From an uncultured Muribaculaceae bacterium (GTDB taxonomy: Bacteria; Bacteroidota; Bacteroidia; Bacteroidales; Muribaculaceae), in contig CAJUKD010000023.1 of assembly GCA_910587235.1 (NCBI GenBank), forward strand, positions 1 through 38,477: 38,477 nt of DNA. Reading direction: 5' to 3'. The notes under the pieces were generated by a model. That model was not told the origin of the DNA. It saw nothing but the letters and a program-made list of their open reading frames with translations, and did no database searches. Shown in pieces: positions 17,354-26,746 of this stretch. The position numbers were made by a program, and so were the translations under genes. Positions within the stretch are counted from its first letter, which is position 1. Every line of letters begins with the position of its first letter.

Positions 17354-18538
17354 GTGAATTTCTCACTACACATCGGCTTTCTTCCGCTGCTTTTAACGGC
17401 TTTTTTCGCTGCATCCGTCGCCACATCGGCTCTGATATATTTTTTCCGCGTCCGCAAGGTGACTGTGGCGCGCAACCGTGCCGACCACGAGCGCCCAGAA
17501 ATTCCTGACAGCGCTTATCCTCCCGTGTCGGTACTGGTCTATTCCCAGGACGACGCCGAGAACCTCAGCGCGCTGCTTCCCGGACTGCTCGGCCAGGACT
17601 ACCCGTCGGAGTTCGAAGTGATAGTGATCAACGAGGGTGAATCGGTGGATGTGCGCGATGCCGTATCGTCCTTGCGCCCGTCGCACCACAACCTCTATCT
17701 GACATTCACACCTGAGGGCGTCCGCAACCTGAGCCGCAAGAAACTCGGTGTGACGCTCGGTGTCAAAGCCGCCCGCTACCGCCATGTCGTGCTGACCACC
17801 ACCGCCGTCGACATTCCGTCGTCCATGTGGCTACGCCGCATGGCTTCAGGATTCGCTATGTCTGACACTACCGAGATCGTGCTTGGATGGGCTGAAATAG
17901 ACCCGGCTGAAGACAATGCACGCGGATGCCGCCGCAGGGCATTCGACCATGTGGCCGAAAGCTGCCGCTGGCTCGCTCCGGCTCTTGCCGGAAAGCCGTT
18001 CAGAGGTTCGGAGTACAACATCGCCTACACCAAGGATATCTTCATGCGCAACAACGGCTTCGCCCGCTCGCTTAACCTCTGCAACGGCGACGACGATATA
18101 TTCATAAGCGAAATCGTGCGTCCGGGCAACACGCATGTCGAACTGGCCGAGGATTCATTCGTACGCCTCCGCCACGGAAATCACCCGCGTATTGCCGGCG
18201 AGCGCATGTTGCGTCGCTGCTTTACCGAAAGTTTCATCCGCCGACGCCCACGCGTTCTTCCGTCGCTCCCCGGCCGCCTCCAGATAGCAGGCTTTGCCGC
18301 CGGAATAGCGGCCGCCGTGCTTGCGTGGCCCAACGCGACTGTAGCGGCTGCAAGCGGACTGCTTACCATATTGTGCGCCCTGACCGACATCCTTTTCTGG
18401 CGTCCGGTGATGAAAGCGATGAAGTCGCGCCGGCTTATGCTGACGCTTCCCTGGCTCGCGGCCACTTTCCACTTGCGACGTGCCGTACGCGGAATACGCT
18501 CGCGCCTGAGCCGTCAGAAAAAGTACACGTGGGACTGA
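17354..18538 (+). CDS. Membrane-anchored family 2 glycosyltransferase
   Basis: The 394-residue protein has an N-terminal membrane helix (FLPLLLTAFFAASVATSALI), a GT2 domain opening with PPVSVLVYSQDDAENL and LLGQDYPSEFEVIVINEG, and two C-terminal membrane stretches. The usual metal-binding DxD region reads LTTTAVDIPSSMW, so the canonical DAD/DxD is not present there; an acidic GDDDIFI follows later at the acceptor-side position. The start is GTG, which directly precedes the first membrane helix. Neighbours give no pathway. It is probably a surface-glycan glycosyltransferase, but donor and acceptor are unknown and the active site may be altered. Confidence 0.75.
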   Translation: MNFSLHIGFLPLLLTAFFAASVATSALIYFFRVRKVTVARNRADHERPEIPDSAYPPVSVLVYSQDDAENLSALLPGLLGQDYPSEFEVIVINEGESVDVRDAVSSLRPSHHNLYLTFTPEGVRNLSRKKLGVTLGVKAARYRHVVLTTTAVDIPSSMWLRRMASGFAMSDTTEIVLGWAEIDPAEDNARGCRRRAFDHVAESCRWLAPALAGKPFRGSEYNIAYTKDIFMRNNGFARSLNLCNGDDDIFISEIVRPGNTHVELAEDSFVRLRHGNHPRIAGERMLRRCFTESFIRRRPRVLPSLPGRLQIAGFAAGIAAAVLAWPNATVAAASGLLTILCALTDILFWRPVMKAMKSRRLMLTLPWLAATFHLRRAVRGIRSRLSRQKKYTWD

Positions 18539-18541
18539 TCC

Positions 18542-18629
18542 GGTTTAAAGTTTAAGGTTTAATGGGTTTAATCAGTGTATAATTTCTCCAAGCTGCAATT
18601 TTTAAACCGTAAACTATAAACCATAAACC
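18542..18629 (+). repeat. Inverted pair of GTTTA heptamer arrays between convergent genes
   Basis: The left arm (18542-18571) contains four GTTTA-type units at about 7-base spacing. The right arm (18602-18629) is the reverse complement of the same pattern, about 30 bases away. They could form a long A/T-rich stem between the GT2 stop and the regulator stop, a possible two-way terminator. Confidence 0.5.
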
Positions 18630-18643
18630 TTTATAGATTCGAA

Positions 18644-21541
18644 TCAGAAGTTCCGGAGATAATCGCCGAGATTTATGTCGCGTTCCAGACCGAGTTTCTT
18701 GCGAAGGCGGTAGCGTGTCATCTCGACCGAACGGTAGGAGATATTGAACAGCGGCGCCATCTCCTTTGAACTTAAGCCCATACGCAGATAACAGCACACC
18801 CGCAGTTCCGACTGGGTAAGCCCGGGATGCGACTCGCGCAGTCGGCGGGTGAAGTCGTCGTAGACGGCGTCGAAGTTGTTGGTGAATGTCTGCCAGTCGT
18901 CGTCATGGCTCATGTTTTCCTGTATGAGCGCCTGTATACGGGATATCTGCGCTCCGGCCTCGCCGCCCGAGGTGCCGTTCTCGAGCGTGCGCTGCAATTT
19001 GCTGAGGCGCGACGATATATTGAGCAATATCTCGTTCTTTCGCACCACGTTCATGGTGATGCTCGACAGTTCCTCGCTCTTGTACTTCACATCCTGCTCA
19101 AGCTGACGGTTCTTTAGATTCGCGATTTCATTCTCCTGACGCAGGTTCTCTTCTTCGGCAAGTCTTCGCAGACGTGCGATCTCGTCCTCGCGGCGGCGCT
19201 CGATGCGCCTTGCCGAACGCTTCATTATATGCCGCACGGCCATCCACACTGCCCAGATGGTAGCCAGAACAAGTATAAAATAGACACACTTGGCCCAACC
19301 TGTCAGATACCATGGCGGCAAAATGCTGAATGTGACGAAACGCTCGCCGACGGCATGTGTCATTGTGTTCAGCGCACGTATGCAGAGTGTGTACGTACCG
19401 GGGCCGAGGCGCGTGTACTCCTTGGTTGTCGAACGCGAGTATGAGCTCCAGTTCTGATCGTAATTGCGGAGATAATGGCTGTAGAGCACGGCATCCTCGG
19501 AGCGGTACTCGGGGGTGAAGAACTCGAATCGCAGCGAATTGAGGTCGTATGTCAGTTCCAGAGGCCCGAAGCTGTCGGCAGCCATGTTATACACGAGCGA
19601 GTCCTGATTGGCATAGATGCGACCGACATAAGTGCGGCAATTCTCGTCGGAAGCCGACGGCAACATCCTCGAACGGTCCACCTCAAGGAATCCGTTCTGA
19701 CTCGATACTATGATTTTTGAATTGTCGATAAAGTTGAAATGCTCAAATCCCGGAATAAGCTCCCGGCCGAGTGCGCCGAGAGTAACAGAATCGACTTCTA
19801 CGTGACCCGACGGACGGCGATTTGCGATATGTATGCCGTCGGGGGTCACACTCCATAGCTCGTCGACGGCGGCATGGTAGAGGTGCGGGGCATTCAGACC
19901 GGTAAATATGGAGCAAAGGTCTTTTTCAGGCACCATAGAGTCGCGCACGCTGTCGTACACAAAATAGGATGAGCCGGAAGAGAAAACGAGGCGATCGCGA
20001 TACGACCAGACGCTCGTATTCTCATTGGAAAGCAGTCCTCGGGATGTGTCGTAGAAATCGACTGAATCGAAACGCCTACCAACAATGTCGAAATGCAGCC
20101 TGTAGATGCCGCGCATCCAGTGGGCTATCCATATATTTCCGTCGGCGTCCTGCATGAAGCGTCCGTTGATGTCGTTGAAACCTTCGATACGGCCTTCGCT
20201 GACCCAGCGGCCCGAGCGTCGGGAGAGAAGAAAGAAGCTGTCATAGGTCGAAGCAATGGCATATCCGGGCGCAGCCACGAGTTCTTCTACATCCCAGGTG
20301 CCCGGCACGGCGTCGATACGCCTGAAATCAGAACCGGAAAGTTCGAAAAGGCCGGCATCGGCACATACCATCATGCAGCCGGCAGCCTCGGTTATATTCC
20401 ATATCTGCCCGCGCAGCTTGCGCACTATCTTAGGCGGGCTCGGCGACATGGGCAAGGGATAGGACGACATGTAAAGCCCCTGGTTAGTCCCAAGATAAAG
20501 CGTGCCGTCGTGCATGAAAGAGGCATATCCGGCTCCGTAAGAGTTCGACGAACCGAGGAGATTGAAGAATGGCGACTTGTAGAGCACATAGTCGATGCCG
20601 TCATCGAGTCCGCACCAGACGTTTTCGTGCGAATCGAAGAATGCAGTCAGGACAGTATTGTTCTGTAGACCGCAGTCGGCATTGACAAAGGTGCTGGTCT
20701 TGTCCATCAGGTCGAGGACCACAAGGCCGTGTCCTACAGTGCCTATGGCAAGCTTCGTAAGGGTGCCGGCAGCACAGAAAGCCTGGTTTTCCCGCAGGAA
20801 TGAATCTATTCCCGTACGAAATGGCTGCACTTTTCCCGACGACAACATGAAAATTCCATCGAATTCCGTCACGACAAGAATCTTATCGTCGAAAGGACGG
20901 ATGCTGACTATCTTTTTCTCGGCAAGCACATGCGCCGGATCGGCCGATTCGAGGCGTGTGCCGCTCATCACGCACAAGCCGCCGTTCTGAAGGCCGAGAT
21001 ACAGGCGGTCGCCGGCAATGGCCGAAGTGAAGATCTTGTCGTTGGTTTCAAGCTCATGACTCACATGGTCGTTGAGCACGGAAACGACCGTATGGTCGCC
21101 CTGAAAAATCAGCACCTCCCCCTGGCGGTGTATGTTCCATATCTCGCCGAGCGACGTTCCGGGAAAGCCTTCGCTACGCAAGGAACGGTATTCGGGATAA
21201 TTCTGTCCGTGACCGAAAGAAAAATAGCCGAAGTCCTCCGAACCGCCAACATATATGCGACCCGAAGGCTCGTCGATAAGTATGGCGCGGACTGTCGAGC
21301 GGTTCGCCATCACATATCTGTCCCAGTTTATTCCGTCGAATACAAGAAGTCCGTTTTTATTGCCGAAGTACATACGGCCGTGGCTGTCCTGAGCCACGGC
21401 CCAGTTCTGCGTACCCCATCGATAGCCATCGGACGGGAAATTACGAACAGGCGCGAACGAAGCTCCCGCACCAAACGACGAAAACAGGATTATTATCAAA
21501 AATATTGTGAATTTCACATGATCCATTACTTGAATATTCAT
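18644..21541 (-). CDS. Membrane-spanning one-component regulator: propeller, Y_Y_Y and LuxR-type HTH
   Basis: The 965-residue protein begins with a signal anchor (FTIFLIIILFSSFGAGASF). A two-component-regulator-type beta-propeller region fills residues about 30-640, with repeats such as DSHGRMYFGNKNGLLVFDG and DADGNIWIAHWMRGIY. A Y_Y_Y domain follows (YSHYLRNYDQNWSSYS), then a membrane helix (AKCVYFILVLATIWAVWMAV), a Glu/Arg-rich coiled coil and a C-terminal LuxR-type helix-turn-helix (LTQSELRVCCYLRMGLSSKE). There is no histidine kinase or receiver domain. It thus resembles Bacteroidales hybrid sensors but carries the signal straight to DNA. It is divergent from the SusC gene, so it is the likely regulator of the glucan locus. 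Starts at Met1 and Met6 are both possible. Confidence 0.88.
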   Translation of the reverse strand: MNIQVMDHVKFTIFLIIILFSSFGAGASFAPVRNFPSDGYRWGTQNWAVAQDSHGRMYFGNKNGLLVFDGINWDRYVMANRSTVRAILIDEPSGRIYVGGSEDFGYFSFGHGQNYPEYRSLRSEGFPGTSLGEIWNIHRQGEVLIFQGDHTVVSVLNDHVSHELETNDKIFTSAIAGDRLYLGLQNGGLCVMSGTRLESADPAHVLAEKKIVSIRPFDDKILVVTEFDGIFMLSSGKVQPFRTGIDSFLRENQAFCAAGTLTKLAIGTVGHGLVVLDLMDKTSTFVNADCGLQNNTVLTAFFDSHENVWCGLDDGIDYVLYKSPFFNLLGSSNSYGAGYASFMHDGTLYLGTNQGLYMSSYPLPMSPSPPKIVRKLRGQIWNITEAAGCMMVCADAGLFELSGSDFRRIDAVPGTWDVEELVAAPGYAIASTYDSFFLLSRRSGRWVSEGRIEGFNDINGRFMQDADGNIWIAHWMRGIYRLHFDIVGRRFDSVDFYDTSRGLLSNENTSVWSYRDRLVFSSGSSYFVYDSVRDSMVPEKDLCSIFTGLNAPHLYHAAVDELWSVTPDGIHIANRRPSGHVEVDSVTLGALGRELIPGFEHFNFIDNSKIIVSSQNGFLEVDRSRMLPSASDENCRTYVGRIYANQDSLVYNMAADSFGPLELTYDLNSLRFEFFTPEYRSEDAVLYSHYLRNYDQNWSSYSRSTTKEYTRLGPGTYTLCIRALNTMTHAVGERFVTFSILPPWYLTGWAKCVYFILVLATIWAVWMAVRHIMKRSARRIERRREDEIARLRRLAEEENLRQENEIANLKNRQLEQDVKYKSEELSSITMNVVRKNEILLNISSRLSKLQRTLENGTSGGEAGAQISRIQALIQENMSHDDDWQTFTNNFDAVYDDFTRRLRESHPGLTQSELRVCCYLRMGLSSKEMAPLFNISYRSVEMTRYRLRKKLGLERDINLGDYLRNF

Positions 21542-21625
21542 ACTTGAACGAGGGGGTATTTTCGCTGACTATGTATTTACGACAGCAAAATTGCGAAAAA
21601 AACACCAAGTAGTGCCGCCATTGAA

Positions 21626-21686
21626 AATATGTTATAAAACATATTTATTATAAATATCTGATATTCAATATACTATATAGATATTG
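21626..21686. promoter_or_regulatory. Cluster of three AT-rich dyads, candidate operator of the glucan locus
   Basis: Perfect inverted repeats lie in the 331-base divergent gap (21542-21872): AATATGTT/AACATATT (21626-21645), ATATTTAT-T-ATAAATAT (21641-21657), and CAATAT/ATATTG (21666-21686). They sit 60-120 bases upstream of the SusC promoter. Binding by the adjacent LuxR-type regulator is inference. No gene is present in this gap. Confidence 0.35.
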
Positions 21687-21744
21687 TAGTACACTTGTAG
21701 GGGTGATATATAGGCGTTGTTGAGTTTTTTGTGAATACATTATA

Positions 21745-21775
21745 GTTGAGTATCGATATATTATTCATAATTTTG
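21745..21775 (+). promoter_or_regulatory. Promoter for the SusC-led glucan operon
   Basis: GTTG (21745-21748), a 19-base spacer and TAATTTTG (21768-21775) fit the Bacteroidetes promoter. The leader to the SusC ATG would be about 90 bases. Confidence 0.6.
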
Positions 21776-21788
21776 CGACAGAAAAAGG

Positions 21789-21820
21789 CGGAAAATCTCT
21801 CTTTATTCCGGTCTTTTCCG
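21789..21820 (+). other. Hairpin at the start of the SusC mRNA leader
   Basis: CGGAAAA (21789-21795) pairs perfectly with TTTTCCG (21814-21820) across an 18-base loop, just after the predicted transcription start. It may protect the 5' end of the mRNA. Confidence 0.3.
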
Positions 21821-21872
21821 AATTTAACCTAAAAATAATACCAGCTCCGCAACACCAACCTCATTAACCCAA

Positions 21873-24800
21873 ATGAAAAAGTATCTATCGACTTTATTAC
21901 TCCTTGTTATGTCATTCACGGCTTTTGCCCAAGAGCTGCGTGTGACCGGTACCGTCACCTCGGCCGAGGATGGCGAACCGCTGATCGGAGTATCGGTAAT
22001 CGACACGCAGAGCACGCGCAATGCAGTCACTACCGACCTTGACGGTGTGTACACAATCACCGTGGCAAAAGGTTCCACCATCTCATTCTCGTATGTAGGA
22101 TGTGAAAAGGTGGAAAAGAAAATCAACGAAAGCGGCACTCTCGACATCGTTCTCCACAGCGCCAACGTGCTCGACGAAGTGGTTGTCGTCGGTTACGGCA
22201 CAATGAAAAAGAGCGATCTTACAGGCTCTGTCACCACCGTAGCCTCCGAGCAGCTTAAGAAAACGCCCGCTCCTTCGCTGGCCAACGCCCTTCAGGGCCA
22301 GGCAGCCGGTGTAACGGTAAACTCGCTGTCGGGACGTCCGGGCGCACAGGCCGAAGTACGCATCCGCGGCGTCGGGACAGTCAACGGCGCGGCTCCTATA
22401 TATGTGGTTGACGGAGTGATTACCGACGACATCACATTCTTGTCGCCCAACGACATCGCCAGCACCGAAATACTGAAAGACGCTTCGGCCACAGCCATCT
22501 ACGGCTCGCGCGGCGCCAACGGCGTGATCATCGTGACTACCAAGACCGGCCGCACAAACCAGAAAGCCTCCATCACGCTCGACGCCTACGTGGGCGTGCA
22601 GCAGCGTTGGAAAAAACTCGACGTGATGAATGCCAAGGACTTCGCAGACACCTACGTGGCTATCAACGGCAACAAATCGTCGAAGAAATACTACGCCGAA
22701 AACGGGCTCAACAAATGGCTTGAAGTATACAAAGGACTGAAAAGCTCGAACTATTATCCTACAATATACGATGCCGAGAGCAACCCCACCGGCATTGACT
22801 ACGCCGGCATCGACACCGACTGGCAGGATGAAGTGTTCCGCGACGGCATGATACAGAACTACCACCTCTCCATCGACGGCGGCGGCGACAAGTTCACCTA
22901 CTCGATGAGCGGCAGCTGGTTCAAGCAGGAAGGCATCATAATGGGTTCGGACTACAGCCGCTTCACAGGCCGCCTCAACACTTCTTATCAGGCAACTCCC
23001 TGGCTGAAAGTCGGAGAAAATATTTCTTTCATGGCATCTGTGGCCCAGAACGCCTACGAGAACGGCGACAACAGCGAAAGTGCCGGCGCCAATATCATAT
23101 CCGCGGCTTTCGCCATGGCTCCCTGGGATCCGACACACTATCCCGCAGGAACGGTCAACCGTCAGGGCAAGGACATGAGCGGCGGTATATCGGCCGGTTC
23201 AAACTTCAAGAACGTGACCAACCCCTTCAGCATGATCGAATACTCCCATCCCAAATCACGCAACGAGCGCTGGGTGGGCAACGTATTCGCTGAAATCACC
23301 CCATTAAAGCACCTTACATTCCGTTCGAGCTTCAGCTTCGACTACCGCATTACACAGGACAAGAGTTTCATGGATGCCTACGAAGTATCGAGCTACGACA
23401 AACGCGAAAAGAATTTTCTGTCGTCGAGCATGGCCCGCGCCTATTACTATAATGTAGACAACATCCTCACCTACGCCCGCAGCATAGGCAAACACGACTT
23501 CTCGGCAATGGCAGGCCAGACAGTCGAGGAATATTCCTATTATTCCATCGGCAACTCCGGCGCATCGATCATCAATCCGGCAGAAAAGAACTGGTATCTC
23601 TCACAGGTGACCGAAGACTTCGGACGTCCCAGCGACAGCGTCAGCCGCAACCGCCGCTTCTCGTGGATAGGCCGTCTGCACTACAGCTATGACCAGCGTT
23701 ATCTGGCTACCGTGACCTTCCGCGCCGACGGATCCAGCAAATTCCCCGAAAAAGCATGGGGCTACTTCCCCTCTTTCGCCCTTGCATGGCGCATCAATCA
23801 GGAAGCATTCCTGCGCGACTTCACTCCGCTGACAAACCTCAAACTCCGCTTCGGCTGGGGCAAGGTCGGCAACGACAACATAGGCAACGATGCCTTCACT
23901 CTGAACATGTTCAACAACGGCCCGACCTTCGTCGACTATGTGCTGGGGGCCAATCAGCAGCTTGTCAGCGGTGCTACAGTGCTGACATGGGTTAACCGCG
24001 GCGGCCACTGGGAAAACACCGAACAGTGGAGCGTGGGTGTCGACTTCGGCTTCTGGAACAACAAGCTGACCGGCTCGCTCGACGGCTTCATCCGCAACAC
24101 CAACGACATGCTTATGAGCGTGGTTGCTCCTGCACACGTGGGCAACCGCTATTCGGCTACGGCCAATGTCGGCAAGGTGCGCAACCGCGGCATAGAGCTT
24201 AGCCTCGAACACCGCAACACCGTGACGCGCGACTTCTCTTACTCGGTCAGCGGCAACGTGTCGTTCATCGACAACGAACTGACAGCCCTGAACGGCGGTG
24301 CCCCCATCTATACTAATTACGAAGGCGTACAGGTCGTAGACCAGGGTTACCCCCTCTATTACTTCTACGGCTATCAGAACCTCGGCATCTACCGCACCGA
24401 CCAGGAAGCTCTTGACCATCTGCACGGCTATACCTCCGAAAGCACGCCTTTCCATGCCGGCGACACCAAATACGCCGACAACGACGGCAACGGCATCATC
24501 GACGGCAACGACCGCGTGAACCTCGGCTCCAGCATACCCTGGCTCAACTACGGCATCAACCTTGGCGCATACTACCGCGACTTCGACCTGCAGCTCTTCT
24601 TCCAGGGCGTGGCCGGCAACAAGATCTACAACCAGATGCGCCACCGCCTCGAAGGCGACGGCAGCAACTCCATCCTCGCTCCCGTCATGGCCGACGCATG
24701 GACAGCCGAGAATCACGACGGCAGCATTGCCAACCCCCGCAACTCGATAAACTATAAAGTTTCCGACCGTTTCCTTGAAGACGGCTCCTACTTCCGCCTG

Positions 24801-25004
24801 AAGAACATACAGTTGGGCTACACACTGCCACGCCGCCTCATAGGCAAGGCCGGCTTTGAGAACTGCCGCTTTTACGTTCAGGCATCAAACGTATTCACCG
24901 CCACAAAATACAAAGGCTTCGACCCCGAAGTTGCCGGCGGCGTGGACTACGGCAACTATCCCCAGTCGCGCACATTCCTCTTCGGCGTGAACATAGTCTA
25001 CTAA
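21873..25004 (+). CDS. susC: SusC/RagA-type TonB-dependent outer-membrane transporter
   Basis: The 1043-residue protein has a signal peptide ending at FAQ (about residue 20). A carboxypeptidase-regulatory-like domain follows (GTVTSAEDGEPLIGVSVI), then the SusC signature VVVVGYGTMKKSDLTGSV, a TonB plug (RGVGTVNGAAPIYVVDGVI, then GSRGANGVIIVTTK) and a 22-strand-type barrel ending in FLFGVNIVY. Family members import oligosaccharides with TonB energy and are capped by SusD. It is the first gene of the plus-strand glucan operon, 43 bases before the SusD gene. Substrate is inferred as beta-1,3-glucan oligomers from the downstream enzymes. Confidence 0.96.
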   Translation: MKKYLSTLLLLVMSFTAFAQELRVTGTVTSAEDGEPLIGVSVIDTQSTRNAVTTDLDGVYTITVAKGSTISFSYVGCEKVEKKINESGTLDIVLHSANVLDEVVVVGYGTMKKSDLTGSVTTVASEQLKKTPAPSLANALQGQAAGVTVNSLSGRPGAQAEVRIRGVGTVNGAAPIYVVDGVITDDITFLSPNDIASTEILKDASATAIYGSRGANGVIIVTTKTGRTNQKASITLDAYVGVQQRWKKLDVMNAKDFADTYVAINGNKSSKKYYAENGLNKWLEVYKGLKSSNYYPTIYDAESNPTGIDYAGIDTDWQDEVFRDGMIQNYHLSIDGGGDKFTYSMSGSWFKQEGIIMGSDYSRFTGRLNTSYQATPWLKVGENISFMASVAQNAYENGDNSESAGANIISAAFAMAPWDPTHYPAGTVNRQGKDMSGGISAGSNFKNVTNPFSMIEYSHPKSRNERWVGNVFAEITPLKHLTFRSSFSFDYRITQDKSFMDAYEVSSYDKREKNFLSSSMARAYYYNVDNILTYARSIGKHDFSAMAGQTVEEYSYYSIGNSGASIINPAEKNWYLSQVTEDFGRPSDSVSRNRRFSWIGRLHYSYDQRYLATVTFRADGSSKFPEKAWGYFPSFALAWRINQEAFLRDFTPLTNLKLRFGWGKVGNDNIGNDAFTLNMFNNGPTFVDYVLGANQQLVSGATVLTWVNRGGHWENTEQWSVGVDFGFWNNKLTGSLDGFIRNTNDMLMSVVAPAHVGNRYSATANVGKVRNRGIELSLEHRNTVTRDFSYSVSGNVSFIDNELTALNGGAPIYTNYEGVQVVDQGYPLYYFYGYQNLGIYRTDQEALDHLHGYTSESTPFHAGDTKYADNDGNGIIDGNDRVNLGSSIPWLNYGINLGAYYRDFDLQLFFQGVAGNKIYNQMRHRLEGDGSNSILAPVMADAWTAENHDGSIANPRNSINYKVSDRFLEDGSYFRLKNIQLGYTLPRRLIGKAGFENCRFYVQASNVFTATKYKGFDPEVAGGVDYGNYPQSRTFLFGVNIVY

Positions 25005-25047
25005 TCCTCCTCCCTCATCACCGACACCAACATTCACATCCGCAAAA

Positions 25048-26646
25048 ATGAAAAAGTTCATATATACGATTCTCGCCGCCGGTCTAACTGCCGGACTGGC
25101 ATCGTGCAACGACTGGCTCAAGGAAGAAAGTCCCGGCAACATACGTTTCGATGACTTCTACACCGAAGGCACAGTGTGCATCCAGAACGTCAACGCCTGC
25201 TATACCCCGCTGGCATGGGAGTACAACAAGACCTATTTCCCAGAATGGTACATAGGCGACGTGGCTTCCGACGACGCCATCAAAGGCGGCCAGAATCTGG
25301 CCGACGGCGGCGACCTCTACGACATCGACAATTTCAAGATCAACGCCAACAATGCCATCCTGCTCGACTATTACCGCGCCAAGTATCAGGGCATACAGCG
25401 CTGTAACCTCGCGCTGCAGGAAGTGGCCAAAATGGATCCCGACGACACCATGAGCGCCGAACGCAAGGAGTGCCTCCTCGGCGAAGCTTATTTTCTGCGC
25501 GCTTTCTACTATTTCCAGCTCGTGCGCGTGTTCGGCGGAGTACCTCTGGTCGACCATGTGATAGATTCGAGCACACAGTGGCGCCAGCCCCGCGCGACCG
25601 CCGACGCTGTCTACGAACATATTATCGGTGACCTCATCGACGCCGAGAAACGCCTGTGGAACAAATCGGAATATTCCGCCGAGGATCTCGGACGCGCAAC
25701 CAAGGGTGCCGCGCAGGTTATGCTCTGCAAAGTCTACCTCTACATGCACGATTACAACAATGCCTACGTCTGGGGCAAGACCTTTGTCGACGACCAGTAT
25801 CGCGGCGGCCAATACAGCCTCTGCGGCGACTTCGGAGAGAATTTCACCCTCGCAGGCGAGAACGGTCCGGAGAGCGTGTTCGAAATCCAGTACATGGAAG
25901 ACCCGACGAGCGACTACGGCGAAGGTTTCGGCTTCACCCGCGGCACATTCACTTCCATACTCTCACGCCCGCGTTGCAGTTCTCTCGGCGGTAATGCCGG
26001 CTGGGGCTTCGGCCATCCGACCTTCGACCTCTACAACGAATTCGAATCAGGCGACCCGCGACGCGACCTCACCATAGGCGTGCCCGACGAGAGCGACCGC
26101 GAAGAGGTGGAAGTGAACTATCTCGGCAATCCCAACTACAACCGCAAGATATGTTATTGGGAAAACGGCGCTTTCCCCGCATTGAGCCATGCCACACGCT
26201 CGCCGATGAACTACCGCCTTATCCGCGCCACCGACGGCCTGCTGCTCTATGCCGAAGCTGCCCTCGAAAGCGGCAAAGATATCGCCGGCGCAAAATGGGC
26301 CTTGGAAGAGGTGCGTGCCCGTGCCCGTGCCATGGCCGGCGACGCCGCAGTGCTGCCCGAATTCCCCGGCTACCTCGGCTATTCCGACAACAGCGACGAC
26401 CTGCGCAAGGCCATACGCCACGAACGCCGTGTCGAACTTGCCCTCGAAGGCCACCGCTGGTTCGACCTTGTGCGCTGGGGCATCGCCGCTGAAGTCATGG
26501 ACAAGGACCGCGGCTCATACGGCAAAAACGAATCGGATATCGTGCGTGCCGAAATGGCTAACTTCATCAAAGGCCGCAACGAACTCTTCCCCCTGCCCGC
26601 TGAAGAGCTTGACCTCAACCCGATGGAGCAGAATCCCGGATATTAA
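25048..26646 (+). CDS. susD: SusD/RagB-type glycan-binding lipoprotein
   Basis: The 532-residue lipoprotein has a signal ending LASC (Cys20) and the SusD helical fold: LLGEAYFLRAFYYFQLVRVF-type TPR region near residues 140-170, then a C-terminal region with LRKAIRHERRVELALEGHR and RWFDLVRWG. It binds glycan at the cell surface and forms the lid of the SusC transporter. It follows the SusC gene by 43 bases; a strong hairpin lies after its stop. Length is normal. Confidence 0.96.
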   Translation: MKKFIYTILAAGLTAGLASCNDWLKEESPGNIRFDDFYTEGTVCIQNVNACYTPLAWEYNKTYFPEWYIGDVASDDAIKGGQNLADGGDLYDIDNFKINANNAILLDYYRAKYQGIQRCNLALQEVAKMDPDDTMSAERKECLLGEAYFLRAFYYFQLVRVFGGVPLVDHVIDSSTQWRQPRATADAVYEHIIGDLIDAEKRLWNKSEYSAEDLGRATKGAAQVMLCKVYLYMHDYNNAYVWGKTFVDDQYRGGQYSLCGDFGENFTLAGENGPESVFEIQYMEDPTSDYGEGFGFTRGTFTSILSRPRCSSLGGNAGWGFGHPTFDLYNEFESGDPRRDLTIGVPDESDREEVEVNYLGNPNYNRKICYWENGAFPALSHATRSPMNYRLIRATDGLLLYAEAALESGKDIAGAKWALEEVRARARAMAGDAAVLPEFPGYLGYSDNSDDLRKAIRHERRVELALEGHRWFDLVRWGIAAEVMDKDRGSYGKNESDIVRAEMANFIKGRNELFPLPAEELDLNPMEQNPGY

Positions 26647-26659
26647 ACAAATAAACGCA

Positions 26660-26697
26660 GTCTTGCGGGGCTGACATCAAATTCATCCCCGCAAGAC
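26660..26697 (+). terminator. Strong intra-operon hairpin after the SusD gene
   Basis: GTCTTGCGGGG (26660-26670) pairs perfectly with CCCCGCAAGAC (26687-26697) around 16 bases. The T run comes only about 20 bases later, so it may act as an mRNA stability or processing element or a partial terminator rather than a full stop. Confidence 0.55.
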
Positions 26698-26746
26698 CGC
26701 GGAAACCAATAAAACCAATTTTTTAAACCTCTAAATTATTTTCATC

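Noticed and set aside
18633..18650. A T-loop-like GATTCGAATC near the regulator stop
   Set aside because: No acceptor stem or cloverleaf can be drawn around it, so it is not a tRNA.
22083..24716. Two long minus-strand frames inside the SusC gene
   Set aside because: They are antisense shadows of a well-supported transporter gene and have low-complexity Val/Ala-rich translations.
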